Below, piece by piece: positions 29,104 through 37,955 of a stretch of 64,000 nt of DNA (positions within the stretch are counted from its first letter, which is position 1; each line of letters begins with the position of its first letter). Under the pieces are notes generated by a model that did no database searches, was not told where the DNA came from, and saw only the letters and a list, made by a program, of their open reading frames with translations. Made by a program: the position numbers and the translations under genes. Location: assembly GCF_033110285.1 (NCBI RefSeq), contig NZ_CP136995.1, forward strand, positions 3,100,001 to 3,164,000, given 5' to 3'. Origin of the DNA: Ottowia sp. SB7-C50 (lineage in GTDB: Bacteria > Pseudomonadota > Gammaproteobacteria > Burkholderiales > Burkholderiaceae_C).

Positions 29104-29850
29104 TCATTTTTTTGTAGCACCCGGCGCTGATGGGTCTTGCGTGTTCGGCTGTCCAGGCTGTGAAACCCGCGGGTCGCGCCCCGCCGCCAGCTGCGCCAGC
29201 GCCGCGTCCAGCGCCTGGCGGTCAGCGCTGCCTTCGGGGTAAAGGTCGCGCAGTTGCGCCATCACCTTTTGCGCGGCCGCGGCATCGCCCCGATCCAGCG
29301 CGGCCAGCGCGCGCAGCATCAGCACGCCGGGCGCGTTGGCGTCGAGGCTCATGGCGCGCGCCAGCAGCTCCTGGCTGCGGCGGTCGAAACGCTGCCCCTG
29401 GCTGAGGATGCGCGCCTCGGTCCATTCGGCCATGGCTTCGGCGTCGTCCCAGGCCAGGTCCTGGGCGTGTTCCCACGCCTCGGCCGATTCGGCGTAACGT
29501 TGCAGCACCTTGTAGCTGCGCGCCAGCATCAGCCAGCCGGCCGGGTTGTCGGGCTGGTCTTGCAGGCGCTCGGCCAGCTTGCCGACCATGGTCTCGGCCG
29601 ATTCGGTGGGCACCGGGTGGCGGTCGCGCGGGTTCAGGCCGCGCGGGTTGCCCAGCGCGGCGTACAGCGCCATGGCCGCCAACGGCAGCGTGAGCGTCAG
29701 CCACCCCATGCGGCGCCGCGCCCCCGCCGTGTCGTCGTCGGCGCTGGCCGACCACACCAGACTGGCGGTGAACAGCGCCACCAGCGCCATGGCCGCCAGC
29801 ACAAAGGGCCACAGCCAGTCGGTGCCCAGGATCATGGCCATCGGGTTCAT
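29104..29850 (-). CDS. ccmI: Cytochrome c biogenesis protein CcmI (TPR)
   Basis: 248 aa, last gene of the ccm operon. Two N-terminal helices (LWPFVLAAMALVALFTASLV and GWLTLTLPLAAMALYAALG), then a TPR-rich periplasmic region (PDNPAGWLMLARSYKVLQRY and following, about residues 100-225) that chaperones apocytochrome c for the haem lyase. Start overlaps ccmH stop by ATGA (29847-29850). The TPR part is shorter than in some CcmI proteins. Confidence 0.88.
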   Translation of the reverse strand: MNPMAMILGTDWLWPFVLAAMALVALFTASLVWSASADDDTAGARRRMGWLTLTLPLAAMALYAALGNPRGLNPRDRHPVPTESAETMVGKLAERLQDQPDNPAGWLMLARSYKVLQRYAESAEAWEHAQDLAWDDAEAMAEWTEARILSQGQRFDRRSQELLARAMSLDANAPGVLMLRALAALDRGDAAAAQKVMAQLRDLYPEGSADRQALDAALAQLAAGRDPRVSQPGQPNTQDPSAPGATKK

Positions 29851-30284
29851 GGCGTACCCCCTGCGTCGTCCGCCGCGTCGTGGCCCCGCGCCGCGCGGCC
29901 GCGCACGGTGCGCCACACCAGCAGCCCACCGCCGGCCAGCAGCAGCAGCGGGCCGGCCCACAGCAGCAGGGTGCTGGCCTGCACCGGCGGCTTGTAGTTG
30001 ACGAAATCGCCGTAGCGCGCGCGCAGGAAGTCGCGGATCTGCTCGTCGCTGTCGCCCTGCGCCATGCGGGCGCGGATGTCGCGCTTCAAATCCATGGCCA
30101 GCGGCGCGTGCGAATCGGCCAGCGATTCGTTCTGGCACACCAGGCAGCGCAGGTCCTGCGTCAGGCGGTGCATGCGGTCGGCCAGCGGGTCGGTGGCGGA
30201 CCAGGCGCAGAACGCTATCAATAAACTAGCTGCCAACGCTTTCAGGACCAGCGCCAGCGGGTTAAAACGCTTGAAATGGCTCAT
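29847..30284 (-). CDS. ccmH: Cytochrome c maturation thiol oxidoreductase CcmH
   Basis: 145 aa. The redox motif LRCLVCQNESLADS (CxxC) is diagnostic, flanked by a three-helix bundle and a C-terminal anchor (TLLLWAGPLLLLAGGGLLVW). It reduces apocytochrome c cysteines with CcmG. Its signal segment LKALAASLLIAF is encoded by a copy of the ATAGC repeat (30208-30250), so the repeat has become part of the export signal. ATGA overlaps with both neighbours (30281-30284 and 29847-29850). Confidence 0.93.
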   Translation of the reverse strand: MSHFKRFNPLALVLKALAASLLIAFCAWSATDPLADRMHRLTQDLRCLVCQNESLADSHAPLAMDLKRDIRARMAQGDSDEQIRDFLRARYGDFVNYKPPVQASTLLLWAGPLLLLAGGGLLVWRTVRGRAARGHDAADDAGGTP

Positions 30285-30865
30285 CGCCCCGCCTCCAGCA
30301 GCGGCAGAACGCGGGTGCGAATCACTTCGTCGGTCAGCGCGCCGACGTGCTTGAAGCGGATCACGCCCTGCGCGTCGACGACAAAGCTTTCGGGCGCCCC
30401 GTACACCCCCAGGTCGATGCCCATGCGGCCATCGGCGTCGACCATCGAGCCGACGAACGCGTTGCCATGGCGTGCCAGCCAAGCCAGCGCGTCGGCCCGC
30501 TTGTCCTTGTGGTTCAGGCCGATCAGCTGGTCGGCATGGCCTTGCGTGCGCAGTTGCGCAGCCAGCTTCATCAGCTCGGGGTGTTCCTGCAGGCAGGTGG
30601 TGCACCACGACGCCCACAGGTTGACCAGCCGCGCCTTGCCGCGCCACTGCGCCGGGCCCATGGATCGGTCGGGCGCTTCGAGCAGTGGCAGCGCACGGCC
30701 GGGCCAGGGCTGGCCGATGAGCACGCTGTCGAGCTGGCGCGGATCGCGCGTCATGCCCACCGCCAGCAGCACCAGCAGCGCGGCAACGCACGCGAACGCG
30801 GCCCACAGCCCCCAGCGGCGCGCGCGCGGCGTCGACGACATGGCCGGTGCGGTCGGCGCGCTCAC
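30281..30865 (-). CDS. ccmG: Thiol:disulfide interchange protein DsbE/CcmG
   Basis: Membrane-anchored periplasmic thioredoxin for cytochrome c maturation. One helix (WGLWAAFACVAALLVLLAVG) then a thioredoxin fold with active site WASWCTTCLQEHPEL and the usual YGAPESFVVDAQGVI. As sequenced it is in frame with ccmF, giving an apparent fusion; this depends on one extra base in the run at 30871-30877. Corrected, it starts at GTG 30865 (GTGA overlap with the ccmF stop, GAAGGGG upstream), 194 aa; ATG 30841 is an alternative. Confidence 0.92.
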   Translation of the reverse strand: MSAPTAPAMSSTPRARRWGLWAAFACVAALLVLLAVGMTRDPRQLDSVLIGQPWPGRALPLLEAPDRSMGPAQWRGKARLVNLWASWCTTCLQEHPELMKLAAQLRTQGHADQLIGLNHKDKRADALAWLARHGNAFVGSMVDADGRMGIDLGVYGAPESFVVDAQGVIRFKHVGALTDEVIRTRVLPLLEAGR

Positions 30866-33004
30866 GGCAGCCCCCCCTTCGCGGGCGGCTTCAGGCGGCG
30901 CGATCACTCTGTTTTTAATAGCTGCATCCGCGCTTTTGGCAAGCGCTTGCGCCCTTTTCGATTCAGAACGCCGATAGCGACGCGCCGCCGCGGCCACGCC
31001 CGCGCCCAGCGCCATCAGCACCACGCCGATCCACACCCAGCGCATGAAAGGCTTGTGCTGCACGCGCACGCTCCAGGCGCCGAAGGGCGTGCCCTCCAGC
31101 GGCTCGCCCAGCGCCACGTACACATCGCGCAGCAGGCCCCAGCGGATGGCGCTTTCGGTCATGGGCATGCTGCTGCCGACGTAGTTGCGCTTTTCGGCCT
31201 TGAGCGCCACCGGCGGCTCGCCCGCGCAAGCCAGCGTGAAATGCCCCGCCAGCGCCATGTAGTTGGGGCCGCGCGCGGGGTCGATGCGGTCGAACGTGAT
31301 GCGGCAATCGGCGATGGGGTGCGTTTGCGATGCCGCGTCGGCCACGCTGGCCTTGCTGTTGCCGGGCACCAGGCGCACGTCGCGCTCCACACCATAGCCG
31401 CCGACCATCGCCACGCCGATGGCGAACACGGCCACGCCGAGGTGGGCGATGACCATGCCCCACTGCGATGCCGTCAGGCGGCGCATGCCATGAGTCTGCG
31501 ATGCCGTCAGCCCTCCCTTGCGCCATTGCTGCCACGCCCACAGCTTGGTCGCCGCGCCCGCCACGCAGGCCAGCGCCAGCGTCAGCACCACCGCGGGGCG
31601 TGCGCTGCCGTACAGCGTGTGCAGCAAACCCCAGGCGGCGATCAGCGCCACGACGAAGCCCACGCTCAATGCCTTGAACATGCGCGCGGTTGACGCATCC
31701 AGCCCCGCGCCCCAACGCAGCCACGCGGCGGGAATCAGCAGCGCCAGCAGCAGCAGAAACACCGGCGCCAGCACCGCCTCGAAATACGGCGGGCCCACGC
31801 TGATCTTGCCCAGGCGCAGCGCATCCATCGCCAGCGGATACAGCGTGCCCAGCAGCACCGTGGCGCAGGCCACGATGAGCAGCAGGTTGTTGAGCAGGAT
31901 GCCGGTCTCGCGCGAGGCCAGCGCCGTGGGCAGCGGGCCGCGCGCGTCCACCAGCCGGTCGGCGTGCCGCGCGTACAGCGCCATCGCCCCCAGCACAAAC
32001 GCCGCAATCAGCCCCAGCATGAACACGCCGCGCCGCGGGTCGCTGGCAAACGCGTGTACCGAGGTCAGCACGCCCGACCGCACCAGGAAGGTGCCGAGCA
32101 GCGACAGGATGAAGGCGCCAATGGCCAGCACCGCCGTCCAGTGCGGCAGCGCGCGCCGCCCCTCGCGCACCGCCAGCGTGTGCGCCAGCGCGGCCAGCAC
32201 CAGCCAGGGCATGAACGACGCGTTTTCGACCGGATCCCAGAACCACCAGCCGCCCCAGCCCAGTTCGTAATACGCCCACCACGACCCCAGCGCGATGCCC
32301 AGCGACAGCGCCGCCCAGGCCAGCAGCACGAAGGGGCGCATGGCCTTGACCCAGTCGCGTGGCGCATCGGCATACGCCAGCACCGCCATCACCATCCCAA
32401 ACGGCACCGCCGTGCCCACGTAGCCCACATACAGCAGCGGCGGATGCAGCGCCAGGCCGGGGTCTTGCAGCAACGGGTTCAGGCTCTGTCCCTCGTCGGC
32501 CGCCGGCAGCAGGCGGATGAAGGGGTTGGACGTGAACAGGATGAAGGCCAGCATGGCCAGTGAGACCAGGGCCAAGAAGCCAAGCACGCGAGCGACAAAT
32601 TCATCCTTCACGCAATAAGGGGCGCCGGCGCCTGCTGAATAAGCCTCAGCAGCTCCTTTATTCGCAGCAATACCGCGCAAGCCCCAAGCCGCCAGCACCG
32701 ACCACGCGGCCAGTATCAACGCCCACAGCAGCAGCGACCCCTCATGCCCGCCCCAGATGGCCGACACTTTGTACAGCAGCGGCAAATCACGGTGGCCGTG
32801 CTGCACCACGTAGGTGACGGAAAAATCGTCCTGCACGAAGCCCGCGCCCAACAGCGCAAACGCACCCGCAATGCCCACGACCTGCCACGCCAGCGCCACG
32901 CGCGCCAAGCGCGGCTGCGCGTGCGGCGCCAGGCCGGACCACGCCTGCACGGCGGCGGCCAGCAGGGCGAGGATCAGCAGCAGGTGGGCGAGTTCGGGGA
33001 GCAT
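30862..33004 (-). CDS. ccmF: Cytochrome c haem lyase subunit CcmF; true stop hidden by a C7 run
   Basis: About 713 aa after correction. Polytopic inner-membrane protein ligating haem to apocytochrome with CcmH/I. Tryptophan-rich WWD region GWGGWWFWDPVENASFMPWL (about residue 255) and flanking His residues (VQHGHRDLPLLYKVSAIWGG) are intact. Two ATAGC repeat copies are translated in frame: one at 32628-32668 (GIAANKGAAEAYSAGAGA) and one at the C-terminus (30905-30965). Removing one base from 30871-30877 creates TGA at 30864-30862. The start lies 4 bp after the PIN toxin stop. Confidence 0.94.
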
Positions 33005-33008
33005 CGAT

Positions 33009-33422
33009 TCAGTGCGCAGGCGCAGAAGTGACCGCCTGCGCGCCTTCCATGCGCGCGCAGGCCCGGTCGAACGTCCACAAAGGCGCCTCGCCCGCTTGCT
33101 GGGCCAGCGCCACATGCATGCAGTCGGCAAAATCCGCGCGGCTTTGGCTGTAGAACGACAGCGCCGCCTCCACGGCTGTTTCGGCGTCGATGCGCAATTC
33201 GACGGCGGACAGCAGCGCCGCCAATGCCATCGTCACGTCCGCCTTGTCAAAACCATAGCTGGTGCGCAAAACCCACTCCAGTTCCAGCAGCACGGTGACA
33301 GGCACATAGAGCGACTCGCCCCGTTCGACGACGCTGCCGATCCATTGCGCCGCCGCCTGCATCTGACGCACGTCGTCGCGCACCAGATAGCGCACCAGCA
33401 CATTGGTATCGAGCGCGGCCAT
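33009..33422 (-). CDS. PIN-domain toxin (VapC-like) inside the ccm operon
   Basis: 137 aa. PIN nuclease pattern: acidic residue in ALDTNVLVRYLV (about residue 5), Glu in VLLELEWVL (about 47), Asp in SRADFADCMHVALAQ (about 97) and LWTFDRACAR (about 115), matching the four-acid metal site. VapC-type toxins cleave tRNA or rRNA. It follows the antitoxin gene by 3 bp and precedes ccmF by 4 bp, so it is embedded in the transcript of the cytochrome maturation genes, separating ccmE from ccmF. Confidence 0.88.
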   Translation of the reverse strand: MAALDTNVLVRYLVRDDVRQMQAAAQWIGSVVERGESLYVPVTVLLELEWVLRTSYGFDKADVTMALAALLSAVELRIDAETAVEAALSFYSQSRADFADCMHVALAQQAGEAPLWTFDRACARMEGAQAVTSAPAH

Positions 33423-33425
33423 GCG

Positions 33426-33653
33426 TCAGGTCGCGGCCCAGGCGTTCATGTCGTCGACCTTGACCTTCTTGCCCTTGGGCGCGGTCAGCAGGCCGGCCAT
33501 GTCGAGGATGGAGCGGTTCTTGGCGCGCACGACGACCGAACCATCGGGCATCACGTGCCAACACAGCTTTTCGCCCGGCTGCACGTGCAATGCCTCGCGC
33601 ACGGGCTGTGGCACGGTGGTCTGGCCTTTGACGGTAACGGTGGACTCCTGCAT
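33426..33653 (-). CDS. AbrB/SpoVT-type antitoxin of the PIN toxin
   Basis: 75 aa. Swapped-hairpin AbrB N-terminus: STVTVKGQTTVPQPVREAL, followed by PGEKLCWHVMPDGSVVVRAK. The acidic/basic C-terminal tail (KVKVDDMNAWAA) probably wraps the toxin. Such antitoxins repress their own promoter, so a promoter may lie in the 34 bp between ccmE and this gene (33654-33687), which is locally A/T-rich ('ttacttttatcaatattgtaatg'). Confidence 0.87.
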   Translation of the reverse strand: MQESTVTVKGQTTVPQPVREALHVQPGEKLCWHVMPDGSVVVRAKNRSILDMAGLLTAPKGKKVKVDDMNAWAAT

Positions 33654-33687
33654 GATGATTCCTTACTTTTATCAATATTGTAATGAT

Positions 33688-34137
33688 TCATCGCGCCTTT
33701 GGGAGTTCCACCCCCGGCGCCACATAGTTCTCGTCGTGCTTGGCCAGCACCTCGCTGGCGACCAGCTGGCCACCCGCATCCAGGCGCCCTTGCGCCACGG
33801 CGCCCTTGCCTTCGACAAACAGGTCGGGCAGTACGCCGCGGTACACCACGGGCACGGTGTGCGCCATGTCGGTGAGGACAAAGCGCACTTCCAGGTTCTG
33901 TCCGGTGCCGCGCTGGATCGATCCCTGCTGCACCAGCCCGCCGATGCGCACGCCGTCCTTGCCCGTGGCCTGGCCTTGCGCGACCTGCGTCGGCGTGAGG
34001 AAGAACACCAGGTTGTCGTTGAACGCGCGCAGCACCAGCGCGGTGGCGATGCCGGCGGCCAGCAGCACGCTGGCGAGCAGCAGCATGCGCTTGCGGCGCG
34101 GCGTCCAGGCGGGGCGGGGTGAGACGGCGGCGGTCAT
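33688..34137 (-). CDS. ccmE: Haem chaperone CcmE
   Basis: 149 aa. N-terminal anchor (RMLLLASVLLAAGIATALVL), then the OB-fold periplasmic domain. The covalent haem ligand motif HxxxY is visible in VLAKHDENYVAP (His about residue 130). It receives haem from CcmC and passes it to CcmF. As sequenced it is fused in frame to ccmD through the C8 run 34145-34152; the real start is ATG 34137, overlapping the corrected ccmD stop by ATGA. Confidence 0.94.
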   Translation of the reverse strand: MTAAVSPRPAWTPRRKRMLLLASVLLAAGIATALVLRAFNDNLVFFLTPTQVAQGQATGKDGVRIGGLVQQGSIQRGTGQNLEVRFVLTDMAHTVPVVYRGVLPDLFVEGKGAVAQGRLDAGGQLVASEVLAKHDENYVAPGVELPKAR

Positions 34138-34308
34138 CGCGGCGCCCCCCCCGGACGTGCGCAGTGCGCGGGCACGGCGGCGCAGCGACCCCCATTCCCA
34201 GACCAGCGCCAGCGCGCAGGCGCCAAACGCCGGCCACACGTACGCGCCGTGCTTGCCCATCTGCAGAAAGGCGGCGACATCGGGCCACCACGGGGTCAAC
34301 CAATCCAT
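34134..34308 (-). CDS. ccmD: Small membrane protein CcmD; stop hidden by a C8 run
   Basis: About 57 aa once one base is removed from 34145-34152 (TGA at 34136-34134). Single helix (YVWPAFGACALALVWEWGSL) followed by an Arg-rich cytoplasmic tail (RRRARAL), the CcmD pattern. It helps release holo-CcmE from CcmC. GKHGAYVWPAFG is a typical family start region. It begins 4 bp after ccmC ends. Confidence 0.88.
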
Positions 34309-34312
34309 GGTC

Positions 34313-35110
34313 CTACAGGCCTCCAGCGCTGGCGGGATGAGCGCGATCAGCTATCAAAATTGAAGTATCTTGCGCATCGCCCTGCAAGTCTTGCAGCCAG
34401 CGCGTGTGCGCCTCCCGCTCTTCGATGAGCAACTGCACGCGCTTGAACGACACGGCAAACGTCCACGCCCAGGCCGCGCCGGTCATCAGCAGCAGCCCCG
34501 CCAGCGTGGCGCCGGGCATGCGGGCGCCCGATGCGGTGATGCTGGCGCCCTGGTGCAGCGTGTTCCACCAGTGCACCGAGAAATAAATCACCGGCAAATT
34601 CAGCGCGCCCAGCAGCCCCAGCACCGCGCACGGCCGGTCGGCGCTGGCGCGGCCTTCGTGCGCGCGCAGCAGCGCCAGATAGCCCAAGTAGAGGAACAGC
34701 AGCAGCAGCGACGTGGTCAGCCGCGCGTCCCACACCCACCAGGTGCCCCACATCGGCTTGCCCCACAGCGCGCCGGTGACGAGCGACAGCAACGCAAACA
34801 CCGCCCCCGTGGGTGCCAGCGCGTGCGCCATCAGGTGCGAGGCGCGCGTGCGCCAGACGAGGCCGACGAAGCTCCAGAACGCGATCACGGCGTAGATCCA
34901 CATCGACATCCACGCCGCCGGCACGTGCACATACAGGATGCGGTAGCCCTCACCCTGAACCGCGTCGGCTGGCGTGGCAACCAGCGCCAGCCACAGGCCG
35001 GGCAGCCCCATCGCCAGCGCCAGCCACAGGCACGGCCGCACCCAGCGCCCGGCCAGCGCGTGCAGGCGCTTGGGGGCGGCGAAGTGGAACAGCGTCGGTT
35101 CGAAGGCCAT
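34313..35110 (-). CDS. ccmC: Haem handling protein CcmC
   Basis: 265 aa with six helices. WWD motif GTWWVWDARLTTSLLLLF (about residue 125) and haem-ligand His residues in YVHVPAAWMSM (about 62) and FSVHWWNTLHQG (about 182). It loads haem onto CcmE. The last about 20 residues (DTSILIADRAHPASAGG) are encoded by an ATAGC repeat copy at 34340-34380. A 131 bp gap with an FNR-type box separates it from ccmB, suggesting its own promoter. Confidence 0.95.
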   Translation of the reverse strand: MAFEPTLFHFAAPKRLHALAGRWVRPCLWLALAMGLPGLWLALVATPADAVQGEGYRILYVHVPAAWMSMWIYAVIAFWSFVGLVWRTRASHLMAHALAPTGAVFALLSLVTGALWGKPMWGTWWVWDARLTTSLLLLFLYLGYLALLRAHEGRASADRPCAVLGLLGALNLPVIYFSVHWWNTLHQGASITASGARMPGATLAGLLLMTGAAWAWTFAVSFKRVQLLIEEREAHTRWLQDLQGDAQDTSILIADRAHPASAGGL

Positions 35111-35162
35111 GGAGCGACTCTATCGGCTCAAGGCGCTGCCTGCCTTGATCTGCCTCTGATTT

Positions 35163-35176
35163 TTGACACGGGTCAA
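35163..35176 (-). promoter_or_regulatory. Perfect FNR/DNR-type palindrome upstream of ccmC
   Basis: TTGAC-ACGG-GTCAA, a perfect 5-4-5 inverted repeat matching TTGAY-N4-RTCAA. Its centre is about 59 bp upstream of the ccmC ATG, within the only sizeable gap of the ccm operon (35111-35241). This would let ccmC and downstream genes rise under low oxygen independently of tyrS-ccmAB transcription. Prediction from sequence only. Confidence 0.6.
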
Positions 35177-35241
35177 GCCTCTGCCACCTGCATCGGTCGC
35201 AACCAGAACGGTGCAGCTCATCCCAATTTTGTGCCGCTTGC

Positions 35242-35928
35242 TCAGCTTTCGACCGCCGCCCTTAAGCCCACCGCCGCCAGCAGCGGGCACGCCACCAGCG
35301 CCACCGCCAGCATGGCGCCCAGCAACGCCAACTCGGCCCCCACCGCTTGCCCGCGCACGGCGTGGTGCACCGCCATGGCACCAAAGATGATGACCGGCGC
35401 CACCAGCGGCAGCACGATCAGCATCACCAGCAGCGCCGCGCCGCGCAGGCCGCCCGCCAACGCGGCGGCCACGCCAGTGACGAGCACCAGCACCGCCGTG
35501 CCCAGCGCCAGCGACGCCATCAGCACCGCCAGCGCCCACGCGGCCAGGCCAAACTGCAGCGCCAGCAGCGGCGCCACGGCCAGCACCGGCAGCGCGGCCA
35601 GCAGCCATTGCGCGGCCAGCCGCGTGGCCACCAGCAGCGCCAGCGGCAGGCCGGTGGCCGCGCAGGTCAGCACCCATTGATCGACCCAGCCACTGCGCAG
35701 GTCGTCCTGAAACATGCGTGCCGACGCCAGCAGCACCGCCAGCAGCGCGCCCACCCACAGCACGCCGGGCGCCAGCAGGCGCAGCGTGTCGGCGTCGGGC
35801 TTGAGCGACAGCGGAAAAAGGCTGCTGACCACGACAAAGAACAGCGCGTGCCAAGCCAGGTCGGCCGGCTGGCGCAGCGCCTGCGCCCACTCGCGCAGAA
35901 AGATGGCGCGCAGCACCGCTCCGGTCAT
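35242..35928 (-). CDS. ccmB: Haem exporter membrane subunit CcmB
   Basis: 228 aa, six helices, inner-membrane partner of CcmA. Typical segments: IFLREWAQALRQPADLAWHA at the start, FPLSLKPDADTLRLLAPGVLW and FQDDLRSGWVDQWVLT. CcmAB drives release of haem-loaded CcmE from CcmCD. Its start overlaps the ccmA stop by ATGA (35925-35928). Confidence 0.94.
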   Translation of the reverse strand: MTGAVLRAIFLREWAQALRQPADLAWHALFFVVVSSLFPLSLKPDADTLRLLAPGVLWVGALLAVLLASARMFQDDLRSGWVDQWVLTCAATGLPLALLVATRLAAQWLLAALPVLAVAPLLALQFGLAAWALAVLMASLALGTAVLVLVTGVAAALAGGLRGAALLVMLIVLPLVAPVIIFGAMAVHHAVRGQAVGAELALLGAMLAVALVACPLLAAVGLRAAVES

Positions 35929-36572
35929 GCCGATTGCTCTGAATTTGATAGCTTCTTGCGCTTGCCAGACGGGCGCAACTGCAGTGTTTGATGGGGAGGA
36001 AAAGCGCGTGGCAGCGGCTGGTGGCTGGTCAGCACGATGGCGCCGCCTTGCGCGGTGTGGCCTGTGGCCAGCGCGGCCAGCGCCTCGCAGGCGTCAGCGT
36101 CCAATGCGTCGAAGGGTTCGTCCAGCAGCCACAGCCGGCGCGGCGCCAGGGCCAGCGGCGCCAGCGTGAGCTTGCGGCGCTGCCCGGCCGACAGCAGCCG
36201 CACCGGGCGCCCGCACGGCACGCCGGCCGCCTGCAGGTGGCTCGCCAGCGCCGTGCGCGGCGGCACGGGTGCGCCGGCCACGGCCAGCAGCAGGTGCAGG
36301 TTGAGCGCGGCATCCAGGTCCTCGACCAGCGTGTTGGCGTGGCCGATCCACCAGACCTCCCTGCAGAGGCTTGTCGACGTCGCCACGGCCGGCGCGCGCA
36401 GCCCGGCCAGCGTGCGCAGTAGCGTCGTCTTGCCGCAGCCGTTGGGGCCTTGCACGTGCACCACGTCGCCGGGCATCAGCGTCAGGTCGAGCGGGCCCCA
36501 CAACAGCAGGCCGCCCCGCTCGCCCGCCCAGCCGCGGCAGGCCAGCAGGGCAGCTTCGGCAGATTCGGTCAA
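35925..36572 (-). CDS. ccmA: Haem exporter ATP-binding protein CcmA
   Basis: 215 aa ABC ATPase. Walker A VQGPNGCGKTTLLRTL, signature LLSAGQRRKLTLAPL, Walker B LWLLDEPFDALD and H-loop LTSHQPL. The probable start is TTG 36572, overlapping the tyrS stop (TTGA), since no ATG precedes the Walker A in this frame except one that would drop the first strand. The C-terminal tail SGKRKKLSNSEQS comes from an ATAGC repeat copy (35940-35985). Confidence 0.9.
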   Translation of the reverse strand: MTESAEAALLACRGWAGERGGLLLWGPLDLTLMPGDVVHVQGPNGCGKTTLLRTLAGLRAPAVATSTSLCREVWWIGHANTLVEDLDAALNLHLLLAVAGAPVPPRTALASHLQAAGVPCGRPVRLLSAGQRRKLTLAPLALAPRRLWLLDEPFDALDADACEALAALATGHTAQGGAIVLTSHQPLPRAFPPHQTLQLRPSGKRKKLSNSEQSA

Positions 36573-37801
36573 GCCAACGTCACCCGCGCAAACTTGCGCT
36601 TGCCGACCTGCACGACGTAAGTGCCCACTGGCAGCTTGAGGCCTTTGTCGCTGACGACGGCGGAGTCGACGCGCACGCCGCCCCCGTCGATCAGGCGGTT
36701 GCCTTCTGAGCTGGACGCTGCCAGGCCGGCCGCCTTCAGCAGCGCGCCGATGCCCATGGGGGCGCCGGAGAGCGCCACTTCCGGGATCTCGTCCGGCACG
36801 CCACCCTTGCTGCGGTTGATGAAATCCTGCTCCGCTGAGGCGGCTGCAGCGGCCGAGTGAAAGCGCGCCGTGATTTCCTTGGCCAGCATGACCTTGGCGT
36901 CCTTCGGGTTGCGGCCCGCGGCCACCTCGGCGCGCAGCGCGTCGATGTCGGCCATGCTCTTGAACGACAGCAGCGTGTACCAGCGCCACATCAGCTCGTC
37001 GCTGATCGACAGCACCTTGGCGAACATGGTGTTGGCGTCTTCGGTGATGCCGATGTAGTTGTTCTTGGACTTGGACATCTTTTCGACGCCGTCCAGGCCC
37101 TCCAGCAGCGGCATGGTCAGGATGCACTGCGGCTCCTGCCCGTATTCCTGCTGCAGGTGGCGGCCCATGAGCAGGTTGAACTTCTGGTCGGTGCCACCCA
37201 GCTCGATGTCGGACTTGAGCGCCACCGAGTCGTAGCCCTGCATCAGCGGGTACAGAAATTCATGCACGCTGATCGAGGTGCCGGCGTGAAAGCGCTCGTG
37301 AAAGTCGTTGCGCTCCATCATGCGCGCCACGGTGTACTTGGCCGCCAGCTGGATCATGCCGCGCGCGCCCAGTGCGTCGCTCCACTCGCTGTTGTAGCGC
37401 AGCTCGGTCCTGGCGGGGTCGAGCACCTTGAAGGCCTGCGCCTTGTAGGTTTCGGCGTTGACCTGGATCTGCTCGGCGCTCAAAGGCGGGCGCGTGCTGT
37501 TGCGGCCGGACGGGTCGCCGATCAGGGTGGTGAAGTCGCCGATCAGGAAGATGACCGTGTGCCCCAGATCCTGCAGCTGGCGCATCTTGTTCAGCACCAC
37601 GGTGTGGCCGATGTGGATGTCGGGCGCCGTCGGGTCCAGCCCCAGCTTGATGCGCAAGGGCTGGCCGGTGGCTTCAGAGCGCGCCAGCTTGCGCAGCCAG
37701 TCTTCACGCGGCAGCAATTCTTCACAGCCGCGTAGCGAAATAGCCATGGCTTCGCGCACGCGGTCGCTCACGGCGGGGTTTGTAAGTAAATTGTCAGACA
37801 T
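36569..37801 (-). CDS. tyrS: Tyrosyl-tRNA synthetase
   Basis: 410 aa class I synthetase. HIGH motif in PDIHIGHTVVLNKM (about residue 62), KMSKS in GVEKMSKSKNNYIG (about 240), and a C-terminal S4 RNA-binding domain ending VVQVGKRKFARVTL. The TyrZ-like length and the DFTTLIGDPSGR segment fit proteobacterial enzymes. It heads the minus-strand unit running into ccmA with a 4 bp overlap, and is divergent from the M23 peptidase gene. Confidence 0.97.
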   Translation of the reverse strand: MSDNLLTNPAVSDRVREAMAISLRGCEELLPREDWLRKLARSEATGQPLRIKLGLDPTAPDIHIGHTVVLNKMRQLQDLGHTVIFLIGDFTTLIGDPSGRNSTRPPLSAEQIQVNAETYKAQAFKVLDPARTELRYNSEWSDALGARGMIQLAAKYTVARMMERNDFHERFHAGTSISVHEFLYPLMQGYDSVALKSDIELGGTDQKFNLLMGRHLQQEYGQEPQCILTMPLLEGLDGVEKMSKSKNNYIGITEDANTMFAKVLSISDELMWRWYTLLSFKSMADIDALRAEVAAGRNPKDAKVMLAKEITARFHSAAAAASAEQDFINRSKGGVPDEIPEVALSGAPMGIGALLKAAGLAASSSEGNRLIDGGGVRVDSAVVSDKGLKLPVGTYVVQVGKRKFARVTLA

Positions 37802-37955
37802 CGTTCGATCGGGTTGTAGGCGGGCACCTACGTCGTTATACTTGATCAGTTATGGTCCGATTCTAGGGGCCTTGCTCTTGCACCAAGAGCGCTTCCGAGA
37901 GGCCGGCTCACACCGTGGGTGTTGCCTGAATACAACGAATACGGATACCCGTCGC

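Noticed and set aside
30281..33130. A 949-residue CcmF-CcmG fusion protein
   Set aside because: Depends on a single base in a C7 run; the corrected frame gives a standard GTGA overlap, and the first 42 codons are actually the PIN toxin gene read in another frame.
33688..34308. A CcmD-CcmE fusion protein
   Set aside because: Created by one extra base in C8 34145-34152; removing it gives the usual ATGA overlap.
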